64,000 bases of DNA from Hyphomicrobiales bacterium. Lineage in GTDB: Bacteria; Pseudomonadota; Alphaproteobacteria; Rhizobiales; Beijerinckiaceae. Shown here one piece after another: positions 39,033 through 48,367 of this stretch. The stretch's first letter is position 1. Every line of letters begins with the position of its first letter. Where the stretch lies: positions 1-64,000 of the forward strand of contig JADJVD010000008.1 of assembly GCA_016716745.1 (NCBI GenBank), given 5' to 3'. The notes under the pieces are model-generated. The model had not been told where the DNA came from. It saw only the letters and a list, made by a program, of their open reading frames with translations, and did not search any database. Position numbers and translations under genes: made by a program.

Positions 39033-40946
39033 TCAGAGATCGTCGTCGGAGACGGTCTCGTCGAGATAGGAAATGTCGGCGTCCGCCTCCGGCGCCGCCT
39101 CGGGCTCGGGCGCGGCGGGTTGCGCGGCCTCCTGCGGCCGGCGCACGGCGATGATCTGCGCGCCGGGAAAGGCCTCCAGCACGCTGCGCACGGCCGGCTC
39201 GGCGGCGACGCCTTGCAACGCCTGCTCGCGCTTGCTGTCGGCGCGCTCGCGCAGCGTCGGCTGGCCCTCGGCTTGCGACAGCGCCACCATCCAGCGCTCG
39301 CCCGTCCACTCCTGCAGGCGCCGCGAGAGCAGCGTCGGCAATTGCTGCGAGGCGCCGGGCGCCAGCGCGAACTGCAACTTGCCCCGCTCGAACGAGACGA
39401 GCCGCACGTCGTTCTCGAGCGCCAGCTTGAGCATGATGTCGCGCCGCTGTTCGGCGAGCGCGACAAGCTCCTCGAGCGAATTGATCGCGACGGTCGGCGT
39501 CGCCGGCGCCGGAATGGGCGCGGCGCGGCTCGCAGGCTGCGCAGGCGCGCGGGCGAGCGACAGGGCGGGACCGCGCGCGGGCTCGCCGCGCGGCGCCTCG
39601 ACGCGCGGGGCTGCGCCGGGGTCGGTCGCCAGAAGGGCCGACGGCGTCGGCCCGCCGCCGCGCGGCAGCGGGGCGCGACCACTGGCCGGGCTGGCGCCGC
39701 CGCCCTCGTCGAGCATCTTCAGCGCCTCGTCGAGCGTCGGCAGGTCGGCCGCATGCGCGATGCGCACCAGCACCATGTCGGCGGCCGCCAGCGGGCGCGG
39801 CGCCTCGCGCACTTCCTGAAGGCCCTTCAGCAGCATCTGCCAGGCGCGCGTCAGCACGCGGATGCCGAGGCCGCGCGAGAATTCGAGGCCGCGCCGAACC
39901 TCCTCCGGCGTCATCGAGGGATCGCGGGCGGCCTCCGGCACGATCTTCAGCCGCGTCACGAAATGCACGAAGCCGCCGAGATCGGCGAGAATCTGCGCCG
40001 GATCGGCGCCGTGGTCGTATTGCTCTTTCAGCAGGCCCAGCGCCTGCGCGACGTCGCCGCGCATCAGCGCCTCGAACAGGTCGATCACGCGCGAGCGGTC
40101 GGCGAGGCCGAGCATGCCGCGCACTTCCTCCGCCTCGATGCGCGCGCCCGCCGCGCCATGCGCGATGGCTTGATCGAGCAACGAGAGCGCATCGCGCACC
40201 GAGCCTTCCGCCGCGCGCGCGATCAGCGCCAGCGCGTCGTCGGTCGCCTGCACGCCCTCCTTGCCGCAGATCGTCGACAGGTGGCGGGCGAGCTGGTCGG
40301 CCTCGACGCGGCGCAGATCGAACCGCTGGCAGCGCGAGCGCACCGTGACCGGCACCTTGTCGATCTCGGTCGTCGCGAACAGGAACTTCACATGCTCCGG
40401 CGGCTCTTCCAGCGTCTTCAGAAGGCCGTTGAACGCGGCCTTCGAGAGCATGTGCACCTCGTCGACGATATAGACCTTGGTGCGAGCCATCACCGGCTTG
40501 TAGCGGGCGTTGTCGATGATCTCGCGAACGTCGTCGATGCCGGTGTGCGAGGCGGCGTCCATCTCGATCACGTCGACATGCCGCGACTCGATGATCGCCT
40601 GACAATGCGCGCCGAGCTCGGGCATGTGGATCGTCGGCGCCGAAACCTTGCCGGGAACCTCGTAGTTGAAGGCGCGCGCCAGAATGCGCGCCGTCGTCGT
40701 CTTGCCGACGCCGCGCACGCCGGTGAGGATGTAGGCCTGATGCACGCGCCCCGCGTCGAAGGCGTTGGCGAGCGTGCGCACCATCGGCTCCTGCCCGATC
40801 AGATCGTCGAAGGTCGAGGGACGGTACTTGCGCGCCAGCACCCGGTAGGGCGCCGCGGCGGCGGCCGGCGCAGGCGCGGCGGCAAAATCGAGCCCGAGCG
40901 AAGGCGCTTCGACGGGGCTGCTCGCGGGATCGGGGCGATCGGTCAT
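39033..40946 (-). CDS. dnaX: DNA polymerase III subunit gamma/tau
   Basis: 637-residue clamp-loader ATPase. The Walker A motif is GVRGVGKTTTARILAR (about 59-74), Walker B is VYIVDEVHMLS, followed by sensor 1 LFATTEIDKVPVTVRSRCQRF. The four-cysteine zinc module of many DnaX proteins is largely absent: the segment NYEVPGKVSAPTIHMPELGA carries none and one Cys follows. This is usual for rhizobial DnaX. A Pro/Ala-rich linker (about 400-490) leads to the tau C-terminal domain. No slippery A-run for gamma frameshifting is seen. It is 75 bp downstream of the SRP RNA gene. Confidence 0.96.
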   Translation of the reverse strand: MTDRPDPASSPVEAPSLGLDFAAAPAPAAAAAPYRVLARKYRPSTFDDLIGQEPMVRTLANAFDAGRVHQAYILTGVRGVGKTTTARILARAFNYEVPGKVSAPTIHMPELGAHCQAIIESRHVDVIEMDAASHTGIDDVREIIDNARYKPVMARTKVYIVDEVHMLSKAAFNGLLKTLEEPPEHVKFLFATTEIDKVPVTVRSRCQRFDLRRVEADQLARHLSTICGKEGVQATDDALALIARAAEGSVRDALSLLDQAIAHGAAGARIEAEEVRGMLGLADRSRVIDLFEALMRGDVAQALGLLKEQYDHGADPAQILADLGGFVHFVTRLKIVPEAARDPSMTPEEVRRGLEFSRGLGIRVLTRAWQMLLKGLQEVREAPRPLAAADMVLVRIAHAADLPTLDEALKMLDEGGGASPASGRAPLPRGGGPTPSALLATDPGAAPRVEAPRGEPARGPALSLARAPAQPASRAAPIPAPATPTVAINSLEELVALAEQRRDIMLKLALENDVRLVSFERGKLQFALAPGASQQLPTLLSRRLQEWTGERWMVALSQAEGQPTLRERADSKREQALQGVAAEPAVRSVLEAFPGAQIIAVRRPQEAAQPAAPEPEAAPEADADISYLDETVSDDDL

Positions 40947-41021
40947 CGCGGCGGCGCGCCTCGGCGGCTTGGTTGTCGGGCTGGCCCGCGCGTCGGGGCA
41001 GGCCGGGGCGGGCGATGAGTA

Positions 41022-41114
41022 GGAGGTTGGACGAAGACCCGCCCGGTCTCGTTAGGGCTGCTTCCTTCCGGACCTGACCCGGTTGGCGAGTGGAACGTCC
41101 AACGCCAACCTCCC
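41022..41114 (-). ncRNA. ffs: Signal recognition particle RNA (4.5S, bacterial small type)
   Basis: On the minus strand the segment contains the near-universal apical helix GGTCAGGTCCGGAAGGAAGCAGCC with its GGAA tetraloop (given here in parts: GGTCAGGTCC and GGAAGGAAGCAGCC). The ends GGAGGTTGG and CCAACCTCC pair to close a rod of about 93 nt. The place immediately upstream of dnaX is conserved in Proteobacteria. Exact ends are judged from the pairing and may be off by a few bases. Confidence 0.93.
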
Positions 41115-41228
41115 GGCGCCTATGTGGACCATCGGCGCGCCCGGTTCAAGCCCGCCCGATTTCGCCCCACCGCCGCCCTTTTCCGGTGCTTGATCGGAAA
41201 CCGGCCGAGGGCGGCCTTCGGAGAGAAA

Positions 41229-41639
41229 ATGGCGTTCGAACTCGACGGTCGGCTCGCCGCCGATACGATTCCCGTGGGCGACCTGATGCTCAGCCGCGTG
41301 CTGCTGATGAACGATTCCCGTTATCCGTGGGCGATCCTCGTGCCCCGCCGGCCGGACCTCACGGAGCTGATCGACCTGCCGGTCGCCGAGCGCACCATCC
41401 TGATGGAGGAGATCGCCGCGCTTTCAGGCGCGCTGCGGGATCTGCACGCGCCGACCAAGATCAACGTCGCCGCGCTCGGCAACGTCGTCGCGCAACTGCA
41501 CGTCCATGTCGTCGCCCGATACGACAAGGACCCGGCCTGGCCGGGTCCCGTCTTCGGCAAGGGACCTGCGGTCCCCTATGAGCCCGCCGCCGCGGCCGCA
41601 GCCGTCGCCGGGCTCGTCGCCCGGCTCGGCGTCGCCTGA
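41229..41639 (+). CDS. HIT family nucleotide hydrolase/transferase
   Basis: 136 residues. The histidine triad reads QLHVHVVAR (about 97-105). The N-terminal part has MLSRVLLMNDSRYPWAILVPRRPDLTEL, as in small HIT proteins of Alphaproteobacteria. It hydrolyses a nucleoside monophosphate derivative; the exact substrate is unknown. The ATG at 41229 has GGAGAGA upstream. It is divergent from ffs. Confidence 0.9.
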   Translation: MAFELDGRLAADTIPVGDLMLSRVLLMNDSRYPWAILVPRRPDLTELIDLPVAERTILMEEIAALSGALRDLHAPTKINVAALGNVVAQLHVHVVARYDKDPAWPGPVFGKGPAVPYEPAAAAAAVAGLVARLGVA

Positions 41640-41647
41640 GCGAGGCC

Positions 41648-42106
41648 TCAGGCGCGGTAGCCGGCGCGGATTTCGGCCGGCGTCGGCACGCGCCCCTTCG
41701 GAGTCAGGCTGTCGACGAGGCCGGGCAGCACCTGCGAAAGCTGGGCGAGCAGATCCTGCTCGCTCATGCCGGCCTTGCGGGCGAGATCGGAGATCGTGCT
41801 CTGGCCGAGGGAGGACTGAAGCTGGCCCGGCGCGATCTGCTTGTTCGGCCCGGTCCCGACCCAGGAATCGACGACCTCTCCGTGTCCGGCGTTGCGGAAC
41901 TTGTCGATCAGGCCGCCGAGGCCGCCGAGCAGGCCGCCGTCGACATCCTCCTCCTGCGCGGGAGCCGGCGCCGGCGCGGGCGCGGCGGCGGGTTTGTCCT
42001 TGCTCAGCATCTTCGAGGCGAGCAGCGCGGCCGCGGCGATGAGGAGCGGCTTGGCGAGGCTGCCGCCCGGAACGGCGTTGTGGACGGCGTCGTCGAAAAA
42101 TCCCAT
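41648..42106 (-). CDS. YidB family protein
   Basis: 152 residues beginning MGFFDDAVHNAVPGGSLAKP. An Ala/Leu-rich segment (about 19-33) is followed by a Pro/Ala linker and a YidB (DUF937-like) C-terminal domain with VVDSWVGTGPNKQIAPGQL, ISDLARKAGMSEQDLLAQLS and VDSLTPKGRVPTPAEI. Function is unknown. GGAGGAAGAC precedes the ATG. It is convergent with the HIT gene and divergent from the GlsB-like gene. Confidence 0.9.
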   Translation of the reverse strand: MGFFDDAVHNAVPGGSLAKPLLIAAAALLASKMLSKDKPAAAPAPAPAPAQEEDVDGGLLGGLGGLIDKFRNAGHGEVVDSWVGTGPNKQIAPGQLQSSLGQSTISDLARKAGMSEQDLLAQLSQVLPGLVDSLTPKGRVPTPAEIRAGYRA

Positions 42107-42351
42107 GTCTTCCTCCAGGCGCGTGCTCAAAGCGGCGTGCGTATGCGCGGCGTCGCAGGGGACGCGACGCCTATTTTTGGGTTCCGCGGCGAAATCACAA
42201 GGGCCTGCGGCATGAGAATTCGCCGCGGCCCCCGGCTGCTGGCGAATCCGGTCTTGCGTCGCCCGCCGGCGCGAACCATGTTCTGGGCTCGGGCCGCTTG
42301 GCGGCTGCACACTCTTGGGCCGCCTGGCGGCCGCACTTGGAGGGGCGAGAC

Positions 42352-42606
42352 ATGGGCGTGATTACCTGGATCATCCTGGGCGCAATCGCCGGCTTCATCG
42401 GCAGCAAGATCTTCGAGGGGTCCGGCAAGGGCTTCCTGATGAACACCGCGCTCGGCATCGTCGGCGCGGTCGTCGGCGGCTTCGTCGCCAACATGATCGG
42501 CTTTTCCGGCGTCAGCGGCTTCAACATCTGGAGCATCCTGATTGCAATCCTCGGCGCGATCATCGTGCTGTGGGGTTACAACAAGCTGACCGGCGACCGT
42601 CTCTGA
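42352..42606 (+). CDS. GlsB/YeaQ/YmgE family stress-response membrane protein
   Basis: 84 residues, almost wholly hydrophobic, with three spans and the family pattern ITWIILGAIAGFIGSKI, NTALGIVGAVVGGFV and GFNIWSILIAILGAIIVLW. These transglycosylase-associated-like membrane proteins are stress induced, but their function is not known. It has GAGGGGCGAGAC in front of ATG. The 245 bp divergent region to YidB shows no clear sites beyond short GC hairpins. Confidence 0.92.
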   Translation: MGVITWIILGAIAGFIGSKIFEGSGKGFLMNTALGIVGAVVGGFVANMIGFSGVSGFNIWSILIAILGAIIVLWGYNKLTGDRL

Positions 42607-42668
42607 CGGGGATGATCGCGGCGTCCGGCGGCGTGACATTTGCGCCGGGCTGAACCATTGTCGCCGCC

Positions 42669-43700
42669 ATGACCAGACCGGCTCATGGCGGCGATTTCGT
42701 TCGCGCCGATTCGATCGGCGCGGACCTCTTTCCAGGTCTCGCCTTTTCCGGCAATCCGCTCGACCGCGTGTCCGAGAAGCGCGACGACGAGGCGTTCGTC
42801 GCAGCGCTCGCGGCGCGCGAGGATGCGCGCACGGTGCTGATCGCCCGCGACGCGCCGACGCTGCGCCAGACCGACGGCGCGCCCTCGCCCTATTTCGCCT
42901 TGGCCGAACCCGCCTCCATCGGGCGCGTGACGGAGACGGCGCTGCTCGGCGTCCGCGCCACGGGCGCGCCCGTCTTCGCCGCCGCCCTCGCCGACGAGGC
43001 GGTGGCGGCGCTCGGCGAGAAGGAGGCGACGGTCTCCTACGACACCCGTCAGCTCGCCATCGCCGGTCGGCCCGATTTGGCGTTGCGCGACATGCGCTCG
43101 CTCGCCGTCGACGGCCTGCTCGACGGCGGCGACGTTGCGATTCTGGCTGAGGCCAAGGCGCTGCTCGGCTGGCACGCGCGGCATCGCTTCTGCTCCTGTT
43201 GCGGCGCGCCGACGCGCGTCGCCGCGGCGGGCTGGCGACGCGAATGCGCGGCCTGCCGCGCCCAGCATTTTCCGCGCACCGATCCGGTGGTGATCATGCT
43301 GGTGGTCGACGGCGAGCGCTGCCTCCTCGGCCGCCAGTCGCGTTTTCCGCGCGGCATGTATTCGGCGCTCGCCGGCTTCGTCGAGGCGGGCGAGACCATC
43401 GAGGAGGCGGTGCGTCGCGAGATCCGGGAGGAGGCCGGCGTGCGCTGCGGGTCGGTGCGCTATCTCGCCTCGCAGCCCTGGCCGTTTCCGACCACGCTGA
43501 TGATCGGATGCATCGCGCGCGCGGCGACGACGGAGCTGACGATCGACCGCGCCGAGCTGGAGGACGCGCGCTGGTTCGCGCGCGACGAGGTGATCGCGAT
43601 GCGCGAGCGCCGCCACCCCGACGCGATGACGACGCCGCATCCGGTGGCCATCGCCCATCACCTGATCGCCGCCTGGATCGACGGGCGCGCGACGATCTGA
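42669..43700 (+). CDS. nudC: NAD(+) diphosphatase / NAD-capped RNA decapping hydrolase
   Basis: 343 residues. The N-terminal domain of NudC (about 1-165) precedes a zinc ribbon (CSCCGAPT...CAACRAQ, about 177-198). The Nudix box is GFVEAGETIEEAVRREIREE (starts about residue 237), and the NADH specificity motif is SQPWPFPTTLMIG. It cleaves NAD(H) and removes NAD caps from RNA. It starts 62 bp after the GlsB-like gene. Confidence 0.95.
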   Translation: MTRPAHGGDFVRADSIGADLFPGLAFSGNPLDRVSEKRDDEAFVAALAAREDARTVLIARDAPTLRQTDGAPSPYFALAEPASIGRVTETALLGVRATGAPVFAAALADEAVAALGEKEATVSYDTRQLAIAGRPDLALRDMRSLAVDGLLDGGDVAILAEAKALLGWHARHRFCSCCGAPTRVAAAGWRRECAACRAQHFPRTDPVVIMLVVDGERCLLGRQSRFPRGMYSALAGFVEAGETIEEAVRREIREEAGVRCGSVRYLASQPWPFPTTLMIGCIARAATTELTIDRAELEDARWFARDEVIAMRERRHPDAMTTPHPVAIAHHLIAAWIDGRATI

Positions 43701-43747
43701 CGACACGCGAAAGACGCGCCGCAGAGGCGCGCGAGGGAGGAAGCGGC

Positions 43748-45148
43748 GTGAGCGAGCAAAGCGGCGGCCTGCCGGGCGCCTTGGCCGGGGAATTGTCGCG
43801 CCGCTTCGGCGCGCGCTTCTCGACGTCGGACTCGCTGCGCGAGCAGCACGGCCGCGGCGAGGCCTATCATCCCGTGCGCATGCCGGACGCGGTGGTCTTC
43901 GCGCAGTCGACCGGGGATGTGGCCGACATCGTCAAGCTCTGCGCGGCGCATCGCGTTCCGATCGTGCCGTTCGGCGCCGGCACCTCGCTCGAGGGGCATG
44001 TCGCGGCGATGCAAGGCGGCGTCTCCATCGACCTGTCGCGCATGAACGAGATCGTCGAACTTAACCCCGAGGATCTCGACGTCACCGTGCAGGCGGGCGT
44101 GACGCGCAAGCAGCTCAACGCCTATCTGCGCGATCAGGGCCTGTTCTTCCCCGTCGATCCCGGCGCCGACGCGACGCTCGGCGGCATGGCGGCGACGCGC
44201 GCCTCCGGCACCAACGCGGTGCGCTACGGAACCATGCGCGAGAACGTGCTGGCGCTCACCGTCGTTCTCGCCGACGGGCGCGTCATCCGCACGCGCTCGC
44301 GCGCCCGCAAATCCTCGGCCGGCTACGATCTGACGGCGCTGTTCGTCGGCAACGAGGGCACGCTCGGAATCATCACCGAGGCGACGTTGCGCCTGCAAGG
44401 CATTCCCGAGCACGTCACGTCCGCGGTCTGCCCCTATCCTTCCGTCGAGGCGGCGGTGGACGCGGTGATCGAGACGATCCAGACCGGCATTCCGGTGGCG
44501 CGCATCGAGATCATGGACGCCATCACGGTGAGCGCCGTGAACGCCTACTCGAAGCTCAATCTCGAGGCGAGGCCGACGCTCTTCTACGAGTTTCACGGCA
44601 GCGAGGCCGGCGCCTCCGAGCAGGCGCGTCGCGCGCAGGAGATCGCGGCGAGCCACGGCGCGGAGGATTTCCGCTGGGCGAGCGACCCGGCCGAGCGCGC
44701 GCGGCTGTGGGAGGCGCGGCACAATCTGCATTACGCCACGCTCGCCATGCGGCCCGGCGCGAAGTCGTGGGGCACGGATGTCTGCGTGCCGATCTCCAAA
44801 CTTGCCGAGATGCTGCGCGAGTCGCGCAAGGACAACGAGAAGGCGTCGTTTCCCGTGACGCTCGTCGGCCATGTCGGCGACGGCAATTTCCATCACGGCT
44901 ACATCATCGATCCCGACGACCCGAAGGAACTCGCCGAGGCCGAGGCGCTCAACAAGCGCCTCGTCGAGCGCGCCATCGCGCTTGGCGGCACCTGCACGGG
45001 CGAGCACGGCGTCGGCTACGGCAAGATCAAGTTCATGCGCGCCGAGCATGGCGAGGGCGTCGAGGTGATGCGCCTCATCAAGCAGGCGCTCGATCCGCAG
45101 GGCCTGCTCAATCCCGGCAAGGTGTTGCCGGAGCCCGCCGCCTCATGA
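43748..45148 (+). CDS. FAD-linked oxidase (D-lactate/glycolate dehydrogenase type)
   Basis: 466 residues of the FAD_binding_4 / FAD-oxidase_C family. The PCMH FAD domain has PIVPFGAGTSLEGHVAAMQGG and FPVDPGADATLGGMAATRASG-type GADATLGGMAATRASGTNAV. The C-terminal domain shows VGHVGDGNFHHGYIID and GEHGVGYGKIKFM. It resembles cytochrome-type D-lactate dehydrogenases (Dld1) and GlcD. It has no 4Fe-4S partner next to it. The GTG at 43748 has GGGAGGAAG upstream. Confidence 0.92.
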   Translation: MSEQSGGLPGALAGELSRRFGARFSTSDSLREQHGRGEAYHPVRMPDAVVFAQSTGDVADIVKLCAAHRVPIVPFGAGTSLEGHVAAMQGGVSIDLSRMNEIVELNPEDLDVTVQAGVTRKQLNAYLRDQGLFFPVDPGADATLGGMAATRASGTNAVRYGTMRENVLALTVVLADGRVIRTRSRARKSSAGYDLTALFVGNEGTLGIITEATLRLQGIPEHVTSAVCPYPSVEAAVDAVIETIQTGIPVARIEIMDAITVSAVNAYSKLNLEARPTLFYEFHGSEAGASEQARRAQEIAASHGAEDFRWASDPAERARLWEARHNLHYATLAMRPGAKSWGTDVCVPISKLAEMLRESRKDNEKASFPVTLVGHVGDGNFHHGYIIDPDDPKELAEAEALNKRLVERAIALGGTCTGEHGVGYGKIKFMRAEHGEGVEVMRLIKQALDPQGLLNPGKVLPEPAAS

Positions 45149-46498
45149 GGTGAGTTCGAGGATCGCGATCCGCCCTTCGGAGGCGGGCCAGCCGCGCCCG
45201 ACGATGCGCTCCTCGTTGAACAGGCCGACGATCGGCCGCTCCATGTCCTGCGCGCCGAGCCGCAACGTCGTGATCGAGTCGATCGGCACGCCTTGCGCGA
45301 TGTCGGTCGGCTCGCGCCCGTCGAGAATGACGACGTCGCGCGGCAGGCCGAAATAGCCGCGCGGGCGCGACATCGCGACGATGGCGGCTGCCCCCTGGTC
45401 GGCCTTGTCGAGCGGCCGGCCGGGCCGCAGATGCAGCACGCTGGTCGAGCGCAGGAAGGGCGAGCGATAGATGTGCGTCGCCGGATGTCCCGGCGCGGTC
45501 AGCACGAATTCCAGCGTCCAGCCGGGCTTCACAGTCACCGGCCCCCAGCGCCCGTCCGGTCCGGTGATCTTCTGGTGGATCGGCTCGCCCTTGCGCGCGC
45601 CGGTCTCCGGGTCGGTGCGATACACCTCGACGGTCGCGTCCGGCAGCGGCCTGTTGGTCGGCGTGCCTTTCGGGAAGCCGGTGACGAGCCCCTCGAGCAC
45701 GGGCTGCGCCTCGGGCGTGATCGCCAGCCGCTCCGGCTCGCGTCCGAGAATGAAGTGGAACAGCTCCCGGAAGGCGCGCGGGTGATAGGCCACCTCGCGA
45801 TGGTCGAGCTGGCCGAGCGCGATGTTCAGCGCGCCGCGCAACATCGGGCTCGTCGGATCGACGCCGCTCTTCAGGCCGGCGCGGCCGACAGCGTCGATCT
45901 GCGCATATTTGTCGTTGCCGTCGGAGCGCAGCGTCAGCGTCTTCACCCCGCGCGGGGTCTCCAGCTCGCCGCCATTGTTGAGCCGTTGCAGGAAGAAGGA
46001 GCGGCCGTTGAACTCGCTGCCGATATTGGCTTCGGAGGCGAACACGCCGTGGTTGGGAACGCCGCACAGCGCCATGTGGCTGAGCAGGCCGGCGTCGGCG
46101 GGGTTGGAGGCGAAGTTGCGCGCCGCAAGGCCGCCGCGCGAGGCGCCGATGACGGCGACCTGCGAGGCGCCGGTGCGCGCCAGCGTCTGGCTGATCGCCT
46201 CGGCCAGCTCCCGGCGCTGATCCTCCGTCGAGGAGCGCCCGTTCTGCGGCTGGGCGTCGTCGAGCCGCGCCAGAGGGTCGAGGAAATTGAACGCGGTCAG
46301 GCGCTCGCGCGGCCAGCCGTTCGACTCGAAGCGCCAGAGCTGCGTCATCCATAGGCCGGCGTGGTCGCCATTCCCATGCGCGAAAACGATCGGCGGCGCC
46401 TCGGCCGGATCGAGCGCAAACGCCGATGCGGCCAGCAGCGGCGACGTCGCCGCGCCGATCAGAAGGCCGCGCCTCGTCAGGCCGCCGCGCATTCCCAT
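45143..46498 (-). CDS. Tat-exported alpha/beta hydrolase, PHB-depolymerase/lipase-like
   Basis: 451 residues. A Tat signal (GLTRRGLLIGAATSPLLAASAFA) precedes PIVFAHGNGDHAGLW (HG oxyanion region) and the lipase box VIGASRGGLAARN (Ser in GASRG). A Pro-rich middle with LPDATVEVYRTDPETGARKG resembles the carbohydrate/ester-binding insert of secreted PHB-lipase-type hydrolases. It may hydrolyse extracellular polyesters or lipids. The start is MGMRGG at 46498 or MRGG at 46492. Its 3' end overlaps the FAD-oxidase gene by 6 bp. Confidence 0.8.
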   Translation of the reverse strand: MGMRGGLTRRGLLIGAATSPLLAASAFALDPAEAPPIVFAHGNGDHAGLWMTQLWRFESNGWPRERLTAFNFLDPLARLDDAQPQNGRSSTEDQRRELAEAISQTLARTGASQVAVIGASRGGLAARNFASNPADAGLLSHMALCGVPNHGVFASEANIGSEFNGRSFFLQRLNNGGELETPRGVKTLTLRSDGNDKYAQIDAVGRAGLKSGVDPTSPMLRGALNIALGQLDHREVAYHPRAFRELFHFILGREPERLAITPEAQPVLEGLVTGFPKGTPTNRPLPDATVEVYRTDPETGARKGEPIHQKITGPDGRWGPVTVKPGWTLEFVLTAPGHPATHIYRSPFLRSTSVLHLRPGRPLDKADQGAAAIVAMSRPRGYFGLPRDVVILDGREPTDIAQGVPIDSITTLRLGAQDMERPIVGLFNEERIVGRGWPASEGRIAILELTS

Positions 46499-46556
46499 CC
46501 CAACGCCTGACACCCGCGCCGAACTCCTGCGCCTCGCGCCGCCCGCCGACAGGGTT

Positions 46557-47327
46557 TTAGACCGCCGAAAGCCCGCCGTCGATGACCAGCGCATGGCCGG
46601 TCATGAAGCTGTTCTCCGGCGCGCAGGCGAAGAGCATCGCCTGCGCCACCTCGTCGACGCTGGCGAGGCGCCGCATCGGCAGGTGCGAGACGATCCGCTC
46701 CACCGCCGCCCCCTCGCCGCCCTGCATCGCCCCGACCATGCCGCCGACCATGTCCGTCGCCGCAAAGGACGGGCAGATCGCGTTGATCCGGACATTCCGG
46801 CGCGCGGCCTCTCCGGCGGCGCTCTTCGTCAGCCCGATCACCGCGTGCTTCGAGGCGGCGTAGGCGGCGAGCATCGGCGCGCCGACGATGCCGGCGACGG
46901 AGGCGACGTTGAGGATCGCCCCGCCGCCCTGCCGCTCCATGACCGGAATCTGCGCCCTGAGCGCGAAGAAGACGCCCATCGCGTTGACCGCCATCATCTG
47001 TTGCATCGTCCCGGTCGATGTCGCCGCGAGCTTGACGAAAGGATGCGCGACGCCGGCGTTGTTCACGGCGACGTCGAGCCGGCCATAGGCCTCGATCGTC
47101 GCGGCGACGAGGCGGTCGGCGGTCGCCTCCTCCGCCACGTCGCCGGCGACCGCGAGCGCCTCGCCGCCGGCCGCGCGCAGCGCCTGCGCGGTCGCCTCGG
47201 CGCTCTCCTGCGTCAGATCGCTCACGACGATCCGCGCGCCCTCGGCGCAGAACATCTCCGCCGCGCGCCGTCCGAGCCCGCGCGCCGCGCCGGTGACGAG
47301 GACGCTGCGCCCGGCGAAGCGGCTCAT
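46557..47327 (-). CDS. SDR family oxidoreductase (FabG-like)
   Basis: 256-residue short-chain dehydrogenase. NAD(P)-binding TGAARGLGRRAAEMF (about 12-26), NNAGVAHP, and catalytic Ser/Tyr/Lys in NVASVAGIVG and YAASKHAV are visible. D in VSDLTQ after the second strand suggests NAD(H) use. It is the last gene of a three-gene operon, overlapping the phosphotransferase stop by 4 bp. Confidence 0.92.
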   Translation of the reverse strand: MSRFAGRSVLVTGAARGLGRRAAEMFCAEGARIVVSDLTQESAEATAQALRAAGGEALAVAGDVAEEATADRLVAATIEAYGRLDVAVNNAGVAHPFVKLAATSTGTMQQMMAVNAMGVFFALRAQIPVMERQGGGAILNVASVAGIVGAPMLAAYAASKHAVIGLTKSAAGEAARRNVRINAICPSFAATDMVGGMVGAMQGGEGAAVERIVSHLPMRRLASVDEVAQAMLFACAPENSFMTGHALVIDGGLSAV

Positions 47328-48367
47328 CGCCGCTCGCCCGCGATCAGCTCGCCCGCCATGCGCGCGATCACCGGCACCGCCTTGCCCATCTCGCGCCCGC
47401 GCTCGGGGTTGGAGGCGTTGCCGTCGAGCGTGCGTTTGTAGACACCCTGCAGGATCGCCCCGAGCCGGAAGAAGGAGAAGGCGAGGTAGTAGGTCCAGTC
47501 GTCGATGCCGGCGAGCCCCATCCGCTCGCAATAGCGCGCGACATATTCCTCCTCGCTCGGCAGGCCGAGCGCCGCGCGGTCGAGCCCGCCGAGGCCGCGG
47601 AACGTGCCCTCGAAGGGCAGCCGCCACTGCATGCACTGATAGGCGAGATCGGAGAAGGGGTGGCCGAGCGTCGACAACTCCCAGTCGAGCACCGCCACGA
47701 GCTTCGGCTCGGCCGGCGCGAACATCAGATTGTCGATGCGCCAGTCGCCATGCACGATGGCGGCGCGCCCGTCGTCCGGCGGCGCGTTCGCCTCCAGCCA
47801 GGCGATCAGCGCGTCCATGTCGGGATAGGGTTCGACCTCGCTCGCCCGATACTGCTCGCGCCAGCGCGAGAACTGCCGCGCATAGTAGTTGCCCGGCTTG
47901 CCGAAATCGGCGAGGCCCGCCTTCGCCGGATCGACGGAGTGAAGCGCGGCCAAGCCCCGGTTCATCTCGTCGTAGACCGCCGTGCGCGCCTCGCGCGAAA
48001 GCTCCGGCAGGCGCGGATCCCAGAAGATGCGCCCCTCGACGAAATCCATCAGATAGAACTGCGTGCCGATGACGCCATCGTCGTCGCTGAGGACATGCAC
48101 GCGCGGCACGGGATAGCCCGCCTCGCCAAGCGCCCGCAGCACGCGGAATTCGCGGTCTACGGCGTGGGCCGATTTCAGCAGCGGCCCCGGCGGCTTGCGG
48201 CGCAGCACATAATGGCCGGAGGGCGAGTCGATCAGATAGGTCGGGTTCGACTGTCCCTGCGCGAATTTGCGCGCCGTCGCGGGGCCCTTCCAGCCGGGCA
48301 TCCGCGCGGCGAGATAGCGGTCGAGCGCGCCGACGTCGATCGTCTGAAGATCGTGCGCGCCGCTCAT
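47324..48367 (-). CDS. APH-fold phosphotransferase (ACAD10/11 kinase-like)
   Basis: 347 residues with the aminoglycoside-phosphotransferase-like kinase fold. QSNPTYLI (P loop), YVLRRKPPG (Lys), IVHGDWRIDNLMF (catalytic Asp) and AVLDWELSTLGHPFSDLAY (metal DxD) are clear. This branch matches the kinase domain of human ACAD10/11, which phosphorylates 4-hydroxyacyl-CoAs for beta-oxidation. It overlaps genes on both sides (ATGA each), tying it to two dehydrogenases that would act on hydroxyacyl groups. Confidence 0.9.
   Translation of the reverse strand: MSGAHDLQTIDVGALDRYLAARMPGWKGPATARKFAQGQSNPTYLIDSPSGHYVLRRKPPGPLLKSAHAVDREFRVLRALGEAGYPVPRVHVLSDDDGVIGTQFYLMDFVEGRIFWDPRLPELSREARTAVYDEMNRGLAALHSVDPAKAGLADFGKPGNYYARQFSRWREQYRASEVEPYPDMDALIAWLEANAPPDDGRAAIVHGDWRIDNLMFAPAEPKLVAVLDWELSTLGHPFSDLAYQCMQWRLPFEGTFRGLGGLDRAALGLPSEEEYVARYCERMGLAGIDDWTYYLAFSFFRLGAILQGVYKRTLDGNASNPERGREMGKAVPVIARMAGELIAGERR

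Noticed and set aside
39033..40946. Programmed frameshift in dnaX producing gamma
   Set aside because: No A-run slippery heptamer or matching stem-loop is visible; rhizobial dnaX genes generally lack the E. coli-type signal.
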